Below, piece by piece: positions 12,436 through 20,865 of a DNA stretch of 64,000 bases. Both the position numbers and the translations under genes were made by a program. The first letter of the stretch is position 1, and each line of letters opens with the position of its first letter. Location: contig NZ_JAKMTB010000002.1 in assembly GCF_025772985.1 (NCBI RefSeq), forward strand, positions 124,001 to 188,000, written 5' to 3'. Source of the stretch: Campylobacter sp. CNRCH_2014_0184h (lineage in GTDB: Bacteria > Campylobacterota > Campylobacteria > Campylobacterales > Campylobacteraceae). A model generated the notes under the pieces. That model did not search any database. It was given only the letters and a program-made list of their open reading frames with translations, and was not told the origin of the DNA.

Positions 12436-13698
12436 AAGTATGTATGAGCTAGCTTGTGAGCTTTTTCCTATATGTAGAAGTATCACTGGGAAAGGCTTTA
12501 GACAAAGCTTGAAAATACTTGATGAAGCTATGGGGGGGGGTATATTAAAATTCACTCTATAGCAAGCGGAAGTAAGGTATTTGACTGGGAAGTACCTGCT
12601 GAATGGGAGATAAACGATGCTTATATCATCACTCCAGATGGAGAGAAAATTTGCGATTTTAAGCAAAATAATTTACATGTATTAAATTATAGTGAAGGCA
12701 TTGATACTGAAATTTCTTTGCAGGAATTACAAAATCATTTATATTCTATAGAAGATTATGAAGATGCCATACCTTATGTAACTAGCTATTATAAAAGATG
12801 CTGGGGATTTTGCATAAAACACAAAGATAGAAAAAAATTAAAAAATGGTAATTATAAAGTATTTATAGATGCAAAACATTTTGATGGTGTTTTAAATTAT
12901 GCTGATTTTATAATACCAAGTACTCAAAATTGTAAAGACGAAATTTTAATCTCTGCTTATCTTTGTCATCCATCTATGGCAAATAACGAATTAAGTGGGC
13001 CAATAGTAGCTACATTTTTAGCTAAATGGCTATTAAGTCAAAAAGAAAGAAAATACAATTATCGTTTTGTAATAATTCCTGAAACCATAGGAAGTATAGT
13101 TTATATAAACAAACATTTAAAACATTTGCAAAAATATACAAAAGCTGGCTTTGTACTATCTTGTATAGGTGATGATAATGCTTATTCTTTAGTACATTCT
13201 CCATATGAAAATACCTTAGCTGATAAAGTTGCTTTACATACTTTGAAAAATAAACAAAATTTTAAAGAATTTAACTTCTTAGATAGAGGATCTGATGAGA
13301 GGCAATATTGCTCGCCTTTAGTAAATTTACCCGTTGTTTGTATATGTAGAAGTAGATTTGGTGATTATAAACAATATCACACAAGCAAAGATGATCTAAG
13401 CTTTATAAACGAAGAAGGCTTGCAAGGTGGCTTAAAAGCCATGCAAGAAATCATCATGAATTTAGAAGTAAATGAAAATTATCAAAATACCGTATTTTGT
13501 GAACCCAATTTAGGCAAAAGAGATTTATATCATACTATCAATACTTCTTCAACCAATGATATACCAATATCATGTAATTTTTTAGCATATTGTGATGGAA
13601 AGAATGATGTTTTAGATATAGCCTCAAAACTAAATATACAAGCTTATAAATTAAAAGATTTAATAGAAAAATTAAAATTTCACGGATTAATAAAATGA
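12428..13698 (+). CDS. DUF4910/aminopeptidase-like glycan modification protein, phase-OFF by poly-G frameshift
   Basis: A GTG start at 12428 opens a frame beginning VSKSMYELACELFPICRSITG, which runs into a G9 tract (12532-12540) and stops at TAG 12560-12562. One more G would join it to the frame that continues to 13698 (YIKIHSIASG onward), giving a protein of about 420 residues. The downstream part carries the zinc-peptidase-like HPSMANNELSGP (His-Asn/Glu set) of the DUF4910/DUF2172 family. Its C. jejuni counterpart Cj1295 is poly-G controlled and, from memory of published work, is needed for di-O-methylglyceryl-pseudaminic acid. The stop overlaps the next gene by 4 bases. In this sequence the gene is OFF; the exact reaction is unknown. 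Confidence 0.85.
12532..12540 (+). repeat. Poly-G9 contingency tract (OFF)
   Basis: Nine Gs including the G of an in-frame ATG. Frame 2 upstream and frame 1 downstream do not match at this length; G10 (or G7) would restore the full gene. Slipped-strand change of such tracts switches Campylobacter surface genes. Confidence 0.9.
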
Positions 13699-14477
13699 AA
13701 TATTTCTTAGAACATAATGATAAAAAATACTCTAATATTGACTTAATAGAAGCTTTTAAAAAACTTGGCATCAAAAAAGGCGATATTTTGTGTGTACATA
13801 CTGAACTTTTTAATTTTGGCACACCCTTACTTCCTAGAAATGAATTTTTACAAACTATATTAGATTGTTTTTTTGAAGTTATAGATAAAGAAGGTACTTT
13901 AATCATGCCTACATTTACCTATAGTTTTTGCAAAAATGAAGTTTATGATAAATTAAATTCTCCTACAAAAATGGGTGCTTTAAATGAATATTTTCGCAAA
14001 CAAGTAGGAGTAAAACGCACCAATGATCCTATATTTTCTTTTGTTATAAAAGGAGCTAAAGAAGAATTGTTTTTAAAAGACACTACAAGTTGTTTTGGAG
14101 AAAATTGTGTATATGATGTTTTAACACAAGAAGGTGGGAAATATATACTTTTTGGAAGCACTACAGGACACACTCTAACTCATTATATCGAAGAAGAATA
14201 TCAAGTAGATTACAGATATTTTAAAGATTTTTACGGAAAAATAATAGATGAGCAAAACAGAATGCATGATAAAAAAATAAAATTTTATGTTAGACATTTA
14301 GATAAAAAATCTTTACCAAATGTCGATAATATAAACTATATTACTAAAAAAACAAAAAATTTTATATACGAAAATTTTGGTGGTGCAACTATATGTTTAT
14401 TTCATACAAAAGAATATAAAGAAGCGATAAAAAATGCTCTTGATGAAGATAAAAATATTTTTATATTGCAGGATTAA
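13695..14477 (+). CDS. AAC(3)-family N-acetyltransferase-like protein of the glycan locus
   Basis: The 260-residue protein follows the aminoglycoside 3-N-acetyltransferase fold: DILCVHTELFNFG, then LIMPTFTYSF, FSFVIKG, and GSTTGHTLTHYIEE. It is the intact counterpart of Cj1296/Cj1297, which I recall as split in C. jejuni NCTC 11168. Its position between the DUF4910 gene and an ACP gene suggests acyl transfer from a carrier or CoA to an amino or hydroxyl group of the flagellar sugar or its substituent. Resistance to antibiotics is not implied. Start overlaps the upstream stop (ATGA). Confidence 0.8.
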   Translation: MKYFLEHNDKKYSNIDLIEAFKKLGIKKGDILCVHTELFNFGTPLLPRNEFLQTILDCFFEVIDKEGTLIMPTFTYSFCKNEVYDKLNSPTKMGALNEYFRKQVGVKRTNDPIFSFVIKGAKEELFLKDTTSCFGENCVYDVLTQEGGKYILFGSTTGHTLTHYIEEEYQVDYRYFKDFYGKIIDEQNRMHDKKIKFYVRHLDKKSLPNVDNINYITKKTKNFIYENFGGATICLFHTKEYKEAIKNALDEDKNIFILQD

Positions 14478-14479
14478 TC

Positions 14480-14716
14480 ATGGAAAATAAATTTTATGAA
14501 ATTTTAGAAAATATACTAGAAGCAAAAGTTGATGAAAACTCAAATTTAAACATGCAAAATTGTAAAAATTGGACTTCTTTAAACCATATTGATATAATCA
14601 TGAGTTTAGAAGAAGAATTTGAAATCAAATTTAGCAAAGATGAATTAAGTCAGCTAAAATCACAAAATGAGCTTTTGCAAGCTATCAAATCAAAGGTAAA
14701 AAATGAAAAATATTAA
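14480..14716 (+). CDS. Acyl carrier protein of the glycan module (first)
   Basis: A 78-residue acidic helical protein of carrier-protein size. The phosphopantetheine serine is S33 in WTSLNHIDIIM, a variant of the usual DSL motif. It would hold an acyl group (probably a glyceryl-type unit given the FkbH-like neighbour) as a thioester. It lies 2 bases after the acetyltransferase-like gene and overlaps the methyltransferase gene by 14 bases. It matches the location of Cj1299. Confidence 0.8.
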   Translation: MENKFYEILENILEAKVDENSNLNMQNCKNWTSLNHIDIIMSLEEEFEIKFSKDELSQLKSQNELLQAIKSKVKNEKY

Positions 14717-15593
14717 AAACTTATTTGAGTTAATAGCTATAAAAAATCCAATTCACGCAAAATATTTAAATAAAATCAGTATAACAAATGAAGATAAAAT
14801 AGAATTTGAAAATCTCATTACATATTATCTTCAAAATAATATTTCTTTACAAGAGCAGTGCGAATGCTATTTAACTATACTTAATGACACTTTAGAAGAA
14901 ACAAAATATTTCATAGAAAATAACTCATACAGATATAAAAGTTTTGAAGAAGTAAAAGATAAAGTCTATTTTAATGAAACTTATATGAAAAAATACATGA
15001 TAGGGCTTGCACTTTCATCTTATATTTGGATTGCTCATATAAAAGTTAGAAAGTATTTTGAAAATTATCTTCAATCAAAAAGCAAACATGGTAATTATTT
15101 TGAAATAGGTCCAGGACATGGAGAATTTTTTACTAAAGCTGTTAAAAGTTTAAAATTTAATTATTATTTAGGTTTAGATTTGTCCCCTACTAGTTGTGAA
15201 TTGACAAAAAATATGGTGGAAAATCAAGTTAAAAATTTAATTAATAATTGTGAATTTTTATGTAAAGATTTTTTTCAATTTCAATTTCACAAAAAGGCTG
15301 ATTTAATAGTAATTGGAGAAGTTTTAGAACATGTTGAGCAACCTTTAGAATTTTTAAAAAGAGCAAAAGACTTATTAAGTGATGAAGGTGAAATTTTCGC
15401 AACCATACCTATCAACGCACCTGCAATTGATCATATATACTTATTTACACATCCAAATGAAATTTTTGAAATGGCAAAAGAAGCAAATTTAAAAATAAAA
15501 CAATATGAATGTTTTATGGCAAATGACTATTCTTTAGAAAAAGCTTTAAAATTTAAAAATGCTATAACTATGGCTGTGGTATTTGAAAAATGA
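14703..15593 (+). CDS. SAM-dependent methyltransferase
   Basis: The 296-residue protein has a helical N-terminal part (1-130) and a class I Rossmann methyltransferase domain with motif I FEIGPGHGEF at about 133-142, an acidic LGLDLS at the end of strand 2, and IVIGEVLEHVEQP (motif II region). Placement beside two ACPs suggests O-methylation of a carrier-bound acyl unit or of the sugar, consistent with methylated glyceric acid on flagellin in C. jejuni. The equivalent there is Cj1300. Substrate not provable from sequence. Confidence 0.8.
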   Translation: MKNIKNLFELIAIKNPIHAKYLNKISITNEDKIEFENLITYYLQNNISLQEQCECYLTILNDTLEETKYFIENNSYRYKSFEEVKDKVYFNETYMKKYMIGLALSSYIWIAHIKVRKYFENYLQSKSKHGNYFEIGPGHGEFFTKAVKSLKFNYYLGLDLSPTSCELTKNMVENQVKNLINNCEFLCKDFFQFQFHKKADLIVIGEVLEHVEQPLEFLKRAKDLLSDEGEIFATIPINAPAIDHIYLFTHPNEIFEMAKEANLKIKQYECFMANDYSLEKALKFKNAITMAVVFEK

Positions 15594-15994
15594 ATTTAAA
15601 TTTACCAATCCACCATATAGGTGTAGCATGTAAATCTTTAGAAAAAGAAAGAAAAATATTTGAAAAGCTAGGTTTTATTAAAGAAGCTGAATTTATAGAC
15701 GAACAACAGGGAGTAAAAGGGGAATTTATTATTCCAAAAAACAACTTACTTCCTCAATATCGCTTTGAACTTTTGTCAAATCTAAATGAAAAAGGTGTAT
15801 TAGATAGCTATTTGAAAAATAAAACTAAAATGTATCATATAGCTTATGAAAGCAAAAATATAGAGCAAGATTTATCTTTACTTTTAAATGATGGTTTGAT
15901 AGTTGTTGATATAATGAAAGCAAGTTATTTTGCAAAACTTTGCTTTGTGATGATGAGTAATAATTTATTGATAGAATTGGTAGAGCTAAAATGA
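15590..15994 (+). CDS. VOC/glyoxalase-fold protein
   Basis: A 134-residue single-unit vicinal-oxygen-chelate protein. Candidate metal ligands are seen in IHHIGVACKSLE at the N-terminus, YHIAYES in the middle and LIELVELK at the C-terminus, as in methylmalonyl-CoA epimerase. It may epimerise or isomerise the acyl unit carried by the ACP. It overlaps both neighbours by 4 bases. The role is inferred from context only. Confidence 0.7.
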   Translation: MNLNLPIHHIGVACKSLEKERKIFEKLGFIKEAEFIDEQQGVKGEFIIPKNNLLPQYRFELLSNLNEKGVLDSYLKNKTKMYHIAYESKNIEQDLSLLLNDGLIVVDIMKASYFAKLCFVMMSNNLLIELVELK

Positions 15995-17514
15995 ATCTTT
16001 TTTCACCAAGTTTAAAAAGAAATGATCTCATAAAACTTAGCAAGGAAAATCATTATAAAAAAATTGCTATTAATGTTTTTAGAAATCACTCTTTTGAAGT
16101 GATTTCAAGCATACTAAATGCATTTTTAGCCTTTAGTAAATTAAAGGCTGAATTTAAAATAAGCTCTTATGATGATAGTTTAAGTTATGATAATTTTCAA
16201 AAAGTAGATTTAAACATCATATTTATAGATTTAAACAATTATAAAAAAAATGTAGATGATTTTATCAAAGAAAAAATACAAGAACTATCAAGCATTAGCA
16301 ACGCTCCTATCATCACACTTTTACTTGGTAATACAAGCTTAAAAGAATATAGTATTTGCAAAATACTAAAGCCCTTTTTAGATGAAAATCTCATCATAGA
16401 TGATAGTAATTTTGAAATAAATGCAAGCAGACTTAGTAATAAAGCTTGTTTAAAATTAGCCCAATTTCTAGGACTAAAAATCCTACCTAGCTTCTTACAA
16501 CCAACTTTAAAAGCAATCATCATAGATCTTGATAATACCTTATACCAAGGAATTTTAGGCGAAGATGGCATTGAAAATCTTACTTTATCTAGCAATCATA
16601 AAGCCTTGCAAAGTGAGCTTTTAAATTTAAAAAATCAAGGTTTTTTACTCGCCATCGCTTCAAAAAATGAAGAAGAAGATGTAAAAAAACTTTTTTCACA
16701 AAGAAAAGACTTTTTATTACAACTTGATGATTTTAGTATGATCAAGGCCAATTGGAAAAGTAAAGACGAAAATATCAAAGAAATTGTAAAATTTTTTAAT
16801 ATAGCTTTTGATAGTGTGTTGTTTATTGATGATAATATAGCCGAAATTGAAAATGTATCACACCTTCATATTAACACCTTACTAGCTGATGAAAATAGTG
16901 CTTATAGTTTAAAGCTCTATCCTAGACTTTTAAAAACAAGCTTTAGCAAGGAAGATGAATTAAGAAGTGCTGATATTAAAGCAAATTTACAAAGACAAGA
17001 GCTTAGCAAGCTTAACCCTAAAGAGTATTTTGAAAAATTACAAATTTGTTTGAAATTTCATATCAACCATGCGAATGAACTTGAAAGAATTTCACAACTA
17101 CTTAATAAAACTAATCAATTTATATCAAATTACTCAAGATTAAGCTTAAAAGAGTGTGAAGAATTTATGCAAAAACATACTATTTTGACTATAAGCATGA
17201 GTGATAAATTAAGCGATAGTGGTATTATAGCAATTTTTGTAGCTTATAAAGATGAAACAAATTTAATCATAAAAGATCTTTGTATAAGTTGTAGAGCCTT
17301 AGGAAGAAAGCTTGAAAAAATTATGCTATATAAGGCTATAGAATTATTACACCTGCATTTTAATACAAAAGAATGTATTTTATACTTTCAAAAGGGCGAA
17401 AGAAATATGCCATTTTTAGAATTTTTATATAGTTTAAATGCAAATATAAAAGAAAATTTTGCTCTAATCCAAAAAGAAATGATAAATTACGAAGGACTTA
17501 TAATTGAAAGCTAG
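15991..17514 (+). CDS. FkbH-like HAD-family protein
   Basis: The 507-residue protein has an N-terminal region of about 170 residues, a HAD domain with the nucleophile motif D179-L-D181 (DLDNTLYQG) and FIDDN further on, and a C-terminal GNAT-like domain (about 350-500). FkbH and OzmB-type proteins take 1,3-bisphosphoglycerate and load a glyceryl group onto an ACP. Here two ACPs, a methyltransferase and a KAS III flank it, which makes a glyceryl-ACP origin for the glyceric-acid substituent of flagellar sugars likely. Counterpart of Cj1302. The reaction is inferred from the family. Confidence 0.8.
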   Translation: MNLFSPSLKRNDLIKLSKENHYKKIAINVFRNHSFEVISSILNAFLAFSKLKAEFKISSYDDSLSYDNFQKVDLNIIFIDLNNYKKNVDDFIKEKIQELSSISNAPIITLLLGNTSLKEYSICKILKPFLDENLIIDDSNFEINASRLSNKACLKLAQFLGLKILPSFLQPTLKAIIIDLDNTLYQGILGEDGIENLTLSSNHKALQSELLNLKNQGFLLAIASKNEEEDVKKLFSQRKDFLLQLDDFSMIKANWKSKDENIKEIVKFFNIAFDSVLFIDDNIAEIENVSHLHINTLLADENSAYSLKLYPRLLKTSFSKEDELRSADIKANLQRQELSKLNPKEYFEKLQICLKFHINHANELERISQLLNKTNQFISNYSRLSLKECEEFMQKHTILTISMSDKLSDSGIIAIFVAYKDETNLIIKDLCISCRALGRKLEKIMLYKAIELLHLHFNTKECILYFQKGERNMPFLEFLYSLNANIKENFALIQKEMINYEGLIIES

Positions 17515-18571
17515 TTTTAATAAGGCCAAAATAGCAGGCATAAGCGTTTGCGTGCCTAATAAATGCATAAATATAGATGATTGTTTAGAAGATGTTTTTC
17601 AAAATGATGTCAAAATGCTAAAAAGAATGAAAAAAATTTCAGGCACACAAGAAAGATTTATCGCTGATGAAAATATTAGCACAACAGATTTAGCCTATGA
17701 AGCAAGTATAAATTTATTTAAAATGCTTGATTTTGATAAAAATGAGCTTGATATGGTGATTTTTGTTACACAAACTCCTGATTTTTTTATGCCATCATGT
17801 GCAAACTATCTTCACAAACGATTAAATTTAAAGCCTCAAACCATAGTTTTTGATGTAAATCAAGCGTGTTCGGGGTATTTATATGGCTTATTTATAGCTT
17901 TTTCTTTTTTAGAAAATCAAAATGCAAAAAATATTTTATTAATTTGTGGTGATACTTTAAGCAAAACCATAAACCCTTTGAATGCAAATTTAGCTCCAAT
18001 CTTTGGCGATGGAGTAAGTGCAACACTCATAAGCTGTGCAAATGAAAAATCGTTTTTTAAGCTTTATTCTGATGGAGAAGGTTTTGACAAACTCATCATA
18101 CCTAATAGAGCTTTTGTTAAACTTGATGAGAGTAAAAGCTCTAATAAAGAAATATTTCAAACTAATGAGCATAGAAACCTAGATAATCTTTATATGGATG
18201 GGGCTGAAATTTTTAACCAAGCACTTAATCTTGAGAGCCAAAGCATAAAAGAAATGCTTGATTTTTGTGAAAAAAGTAAAGATGAAGTGGATTATTTTTT
18301 ATTGCATCAATCCAATCAATTTTTAGTTGATTCTATTATAAATGACTTGGGTATTGATAACTCTAAAACACCAAATTTTTTGATGTCAAAATATGCTAAT
18401 TTGAGTGCTTGCTCTTTACCTGCTTTACTTTGTGAAATACAAAAAAATGATTTTAATGCCATTTTAAGTGCTTTTGGCGCTGGATATGCCTGGGGGAGTG
18501 CTTATATCAATTTTGATAAAAACTTTAAAACTGATACAATTTCAATTTATAAAGGAGAAAAAAATGACTAA
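17504..18571 (+). CDS. KAS III (FabH-like) acyltransferase of the glycan module
   Basis: A 355-residue thiolase-fold protein with the complete KAS III triad: C122 in VNQACSGYLYG, H268 in LLHQSNQ and N299 in YANLSACSLP. It is distinct from the housekeeping FabH at 41.6 kb. KAS III homologues in such clusters extend or transfer ACP-bound acyl groups. The start is TTG at 17504, overlapping the FkbH-like stop by 11 bases; the next ATG would remove conserved sequence. Its stop overlaps the second ACP gene by 8 bases. Counterpart of Cj1303. Confidence 0.82.
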   Translation: MKASFNKAKIAGISVCVPNKCINIDDCLEDVFQNDVKMLKRMKKISGTQERFIADENISTTDLAYEASINLFKMLDFDKNELDMVIFVTQTPDFFMPSCANYLHKRLNLKPQTIVFDVNQACSGYLYGLFIAFSFLENQNAKNILLICGDTLSKTINPLNANLAPIFGDGVSATLISCANEKSFFKLYSDGEGFDKLIIPNRAFVKLDESKSSNKEIFQTNEHRNLDNLYMDGAEIFNQALNLESQSIKEMLDFCEKSKDEVDYFLLHQSNQFLVDSIINDLGIDNSKTPNFLMSKYANLSACSLPALLCEIQKNDFNAILSAFGAGYAWGSAYINFDKNFKTDTISIYKGEKND

Positions 18572-18782
18572 AGAAGAATTACTAGAAGCTATTAGCGAAG
18601 CTATGCATATGGATGAAACACTAAAAGAAGATATGATTTTAGATGATATTGATGAATGGGATAGCTTAGCTTTTGTATCTATCATGGTATTATTTAAAAA
18701 CTCACTTGGCAAGCAAATTAGCGGTGATGATCTTAAAAAATGTGAAAAAGTAAGTGATCTTTTAGCTTTAGCTGGTGTTTAA
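18564..18782 (+). CDS. Acyl carrier protein of the glycan module (second)
   Basis: A 72-residue carrier protein with the phosphopantetheine serine S34 in EWDSLAFVSIM. The start at 18564 is chosen because of the strong AAAGGAGAA ribosome site just before it; an open frame upstream is a shadow of the KAS III gene. It closes the pseB-to-ACP transcription unit, followed at once by a hairpin. Counterpart of Cj1304. Confidence 0.85.
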   Translation: MTKEELLEAISEAMHMDETLKEDMILDDIDEWDSLAFVSIMVLFKNSLGKQISGDDLKKCEKVSDLLALAGV

Positions 18783-18801
18783 ACAAAATATTTGTTTAAA
18801 C
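18777..18801. terminator. Bidirectional terminator
   Basis: A perfect 11-bp inverted repeat (GTTTAAACAAA, 3-base loop, TTTGTTTAAAC) between the convergent ACP and DUF2920 genes; it overlaps both gene ends. Confidence 0.75.
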
Positions 18802-20034
18802 CCTTTCCACGCTTAAAGCAATCTGCTCATTTTCCTCTTTAAAGGTATATATTAAATCATCACATTTATATGAGATTTCTTTTTTACAAGTTTTATCTTT
18901 TAAAGATTCTTGTAGAATTTGTGGTAAATGCTTTTTTATAAGTAGTTTCATAGGTATACCCATACCATGAGTTAGATTTTTAATAAACTTACCATCTATT
19001 TGTTTTTCATCTATAACTTTTATAAATTCAACATCAAATCCATGTTTTTTTAAAGTATCAACGTATTCTTCTTTTTCTTCTAAAGACACCCATTCATCAA
19101 ATTTAGAATGATAAGCAATGTATTTCGGATTTGGATATTTTGCTTGTATATTTAGATGATCTTTATTTAATGTTTCTCTAATTAGTTTTCTAGCAAGTGA
19201 AAAATAATAATGTGATTGTTTATTTGTAGTCCAAAATGTTTTATCACAACAGCATAATCTTATATTTTGAAAGAAATTAAAAGTCGCAACTGAATAATAC
19301 TCGGTAAAATCAACTTCTTTGCCAAAACCTATAACCCTCCATAAATCAGTAAGGCTAACATGGGAAGAATTATCCACCACAACATCAACAAGCCAAGGAG
19401 CTAATTTTGCACATAAATTTGCTAAATATCCTCCATGAGATGCTCCAACTAAAATATGCTTTATACCCCCCCCCATAGCTTTAAAAGCGAAATTTTTTCT
19501 AATATATAAAAGAGCATTTAGTATATCTGTTGCTTGCATGATACCAAAATTTTGATATTCATTCTTTGTAGGCTGTAAACTTGCACTTAAATCTAAATAA
19601 TAATTCCTATCAATCTCCCAATTATTTTTATTTTTTTGAATTTCTTTATCAAGATAATCCATAGCAGGATGAAATTCTTCAAAAGAATTAAGTTTTGATA
19701 TATCATAAGGAATTTCTATACCAATAGCCTTTAAACTTGTGTCAAATATAAGTCTATCAATATCATCAAGATAAATCTTAGCCCCAGTTTGAGGACGATT
19801 TCCTATGCAATGATAATTTACATTTAAAACTGCTACATTATAATTTCTAGCACAATAATCACTTATATATAAATCATCTTTTATATCCCCACCAATGCCA
19901 CTTATAATACAAACAATAGCCTCTATTTCTTTGCTATCATCATAAGTTAATTTAAATTCTAATTTACTTTCTCTTTTTATATTTAATTCTACATCATCGC
20001 AAGAGTCTATGAAATAAGTTTCATTTTTAAGCAT
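18796..20034 (-). CDS. DUF2920 (617 family) serine-hydrolase-like protein, phase-ON poly-G
   Basis: The 412-residue alpha/beta-hydrolase-like protein has a nucleophile elbow G-A-S199-H-G-G and an oxyanion-type ISGIGGD near residue 45. It belongs to the family that C. jejuni carries as Cj1305c, Cj1306c and Cj1310c in the same spot. A C9 run on the plus strand (G9 in the gene) encodes M187-G-G-G and the frame is intact, so the gene is ON in this sequence. It might deacylate or transfer acyl groups on the flagellar glycan. C. jejuni has several copies; here there is one. Confidence 0.85.
   Translation of the reverse strand: MLKNETYFIDSCDDVELNIKRESKLEFKLTYDDSKEIEAIVCIISGIGGDIKDDLYISDYCARNYNVAVLNVNYHCIGNRPQTGAKIYLDDIDRLIFDTSLKAIGIEIPYDISKLNSFEEFHPAMDYLDKEIQKNKNNWEIDRNYYLDLSASLQPTKNEYQNFGIMQATDILNALLYIRKNFAFKAMGGGIKHILVGASHGGYLANLCAKLAPWLVDVVVDNSSHVSLTDLWRVIGFGKEVDFTEYYSVATFNFFQNIRLCCCDKTFWTTNKQSHYYFSLARKLIRETLNKDHLNIQAKYPNPKYIAYHSKFDEWVSLEEKEEYVDTLKKHGFDVEFIKVIDEKQIDGKFIKNLTHGMGIPMKLLIKKHLPQILQESLKDKTCKKEISYKCDDLIYTFKEENEQIALSVERV
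19466..19474 (-). repeat. Poly-G9 contingency tract in the DUF2920 gene (ON)
   Basis: Nine Cs on the plus strand give ATG plus eight Gs in the gene. The reading frame is continuous at this length; gain or loss of one base would truncate the protein near residue 190, just before the catalytic serine. Confidence 0.88.
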
Positions 20035-20096
20035 GTTAAGCCTTTTAAAATTAAAATTTAATTATACTTATTTTTTATAAAAATTAAAGAGAGTTT

Positions 20097-20819
20097 ATGA
20101 AAAATCTTTGTATTATCCCAGCGCGTGGTGGTTCAAAAAGAATTCCTAGAAAAAATATCATTGATTTTTTAGGAAAACCTTTGATTGCTTATAGCATAGA
20201 AAGTGCTTTAAATTCGGGTATTTTTGATGATGTGATTATCTCAAGCGACGATGATGAGATCATCAAAGTAGCTTTAAAATACGGAGCTAAAGCTCCTTTT
20301 GTGCGTAAAAAAGAATTAAGTGATGATTATGCAAGCTCAACCGCTGTAATCCAAGATGCTATCATTACCCTAGAAATGCAAGATAAAATCTATGAAAATG
20401 TATGTTGTTTATATGCTACTGCACCACTTATAGATGAGTTTATCTTACAAAAAGCTTTTAAGCAATTTATTCAAGATGAGTGCAAATTTTTATTTTCAGC
20501 TTGTGAATTTGAATACCCTATACAAAGAGGTTTTTACCTTAATGAACAAAACAAAGTTTATATGTTTGATGAGTCAAATTATCACAAACGCTCACAAGAT
20601 CTTACTAAAGCTTATCACGATGGTGGTGCATTTTACTTTGGCAAAAAAGAAGCATGGCTAGAAAAAAATTTTATGTTTAAACCTCACTCTAAAGCTTTTT
20701 TACTACCTAGAAATAAAATTTGTGATATTGATACCTTTGAAGACTTAGAATTTGCTAAAATGCTTTATAAATTTCACAATACAAACAAAGCACATCTCAA
20801 AATCTATCATGAAATATAA
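20097..20819 (+). CDS. pseF: PseF, CMP-pseudaminic acid synthetase
   Basis: A 240-residue cytidylyltransferase with the CMP-sugar synthetase signature IIPARGGSKRIPRKN near the N-terminus, then ATAPLI and the metal site CDIDTFEDLE. It joins CMP to pseudaminic acid to give the donor for flagellin glycosylation. It starts the second plus-strand arm of the locus and is divergent from the DUF2920 gene, with a 62-base AT-rich gap for promoters. Counterpart of Cj1311. A legionaminic acid CMP synthetase is the alternative, but neighbouring pseG and pseH favour Pse. Confidence 0.9.
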   Translation: MKNLCIIPARGGSKRIPRKNIIDFLGKPLIAYSIESALNSGIFDDVIISSDDDEIIKVALKYGAKAPFVRKKELSDDYASSTAVIQDAIITLEMQDKIYENVCCLYATAPLIDEFILQKAFKQFIQDECKFLFSACEFEYPIQRGFYLNEQNKVYMFDESNYHKRSQDLTKAYHDGGAFYFGKKEAWLEKNFMFKPHSKAFLLPRNKICDIDTFEDLEFAKMLYKFHNTNKAHLKIYHEI

Positions 20820-20831
20820 GTTATTTTAAAG

Positions 20832-20837
20832 TATAAT
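20832..20837 (+). promoter_or_regulatory. -10 element (TATAAT) before maf
   Basis: TTTTAAAG followed by TATAAT, 28 bases before the maf start, in the 46-base gap after pseF. It could let the maf-to-pseH arm be transcribed apart from pseF. Confidence 0.5.
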
Positions 20838-20865
20838 AATTATTTATGCAATATAAGGAACAAAG

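Noticed and set aside
12718-13698. Stand-alone gene starting at TTG 12718
   Set aside because: There is no ribosome site; homologous sequence continues upstream in the same frame to the poly-G tract, so this is the 3' part of the phase-variable gene.
13695-14477. Aminoglycoside resistance gene
   Set aside because: The AAC(3) fold is clear, but the gene is embedded and overlapping in the flagellin glycan operon, as in C. jejuni.
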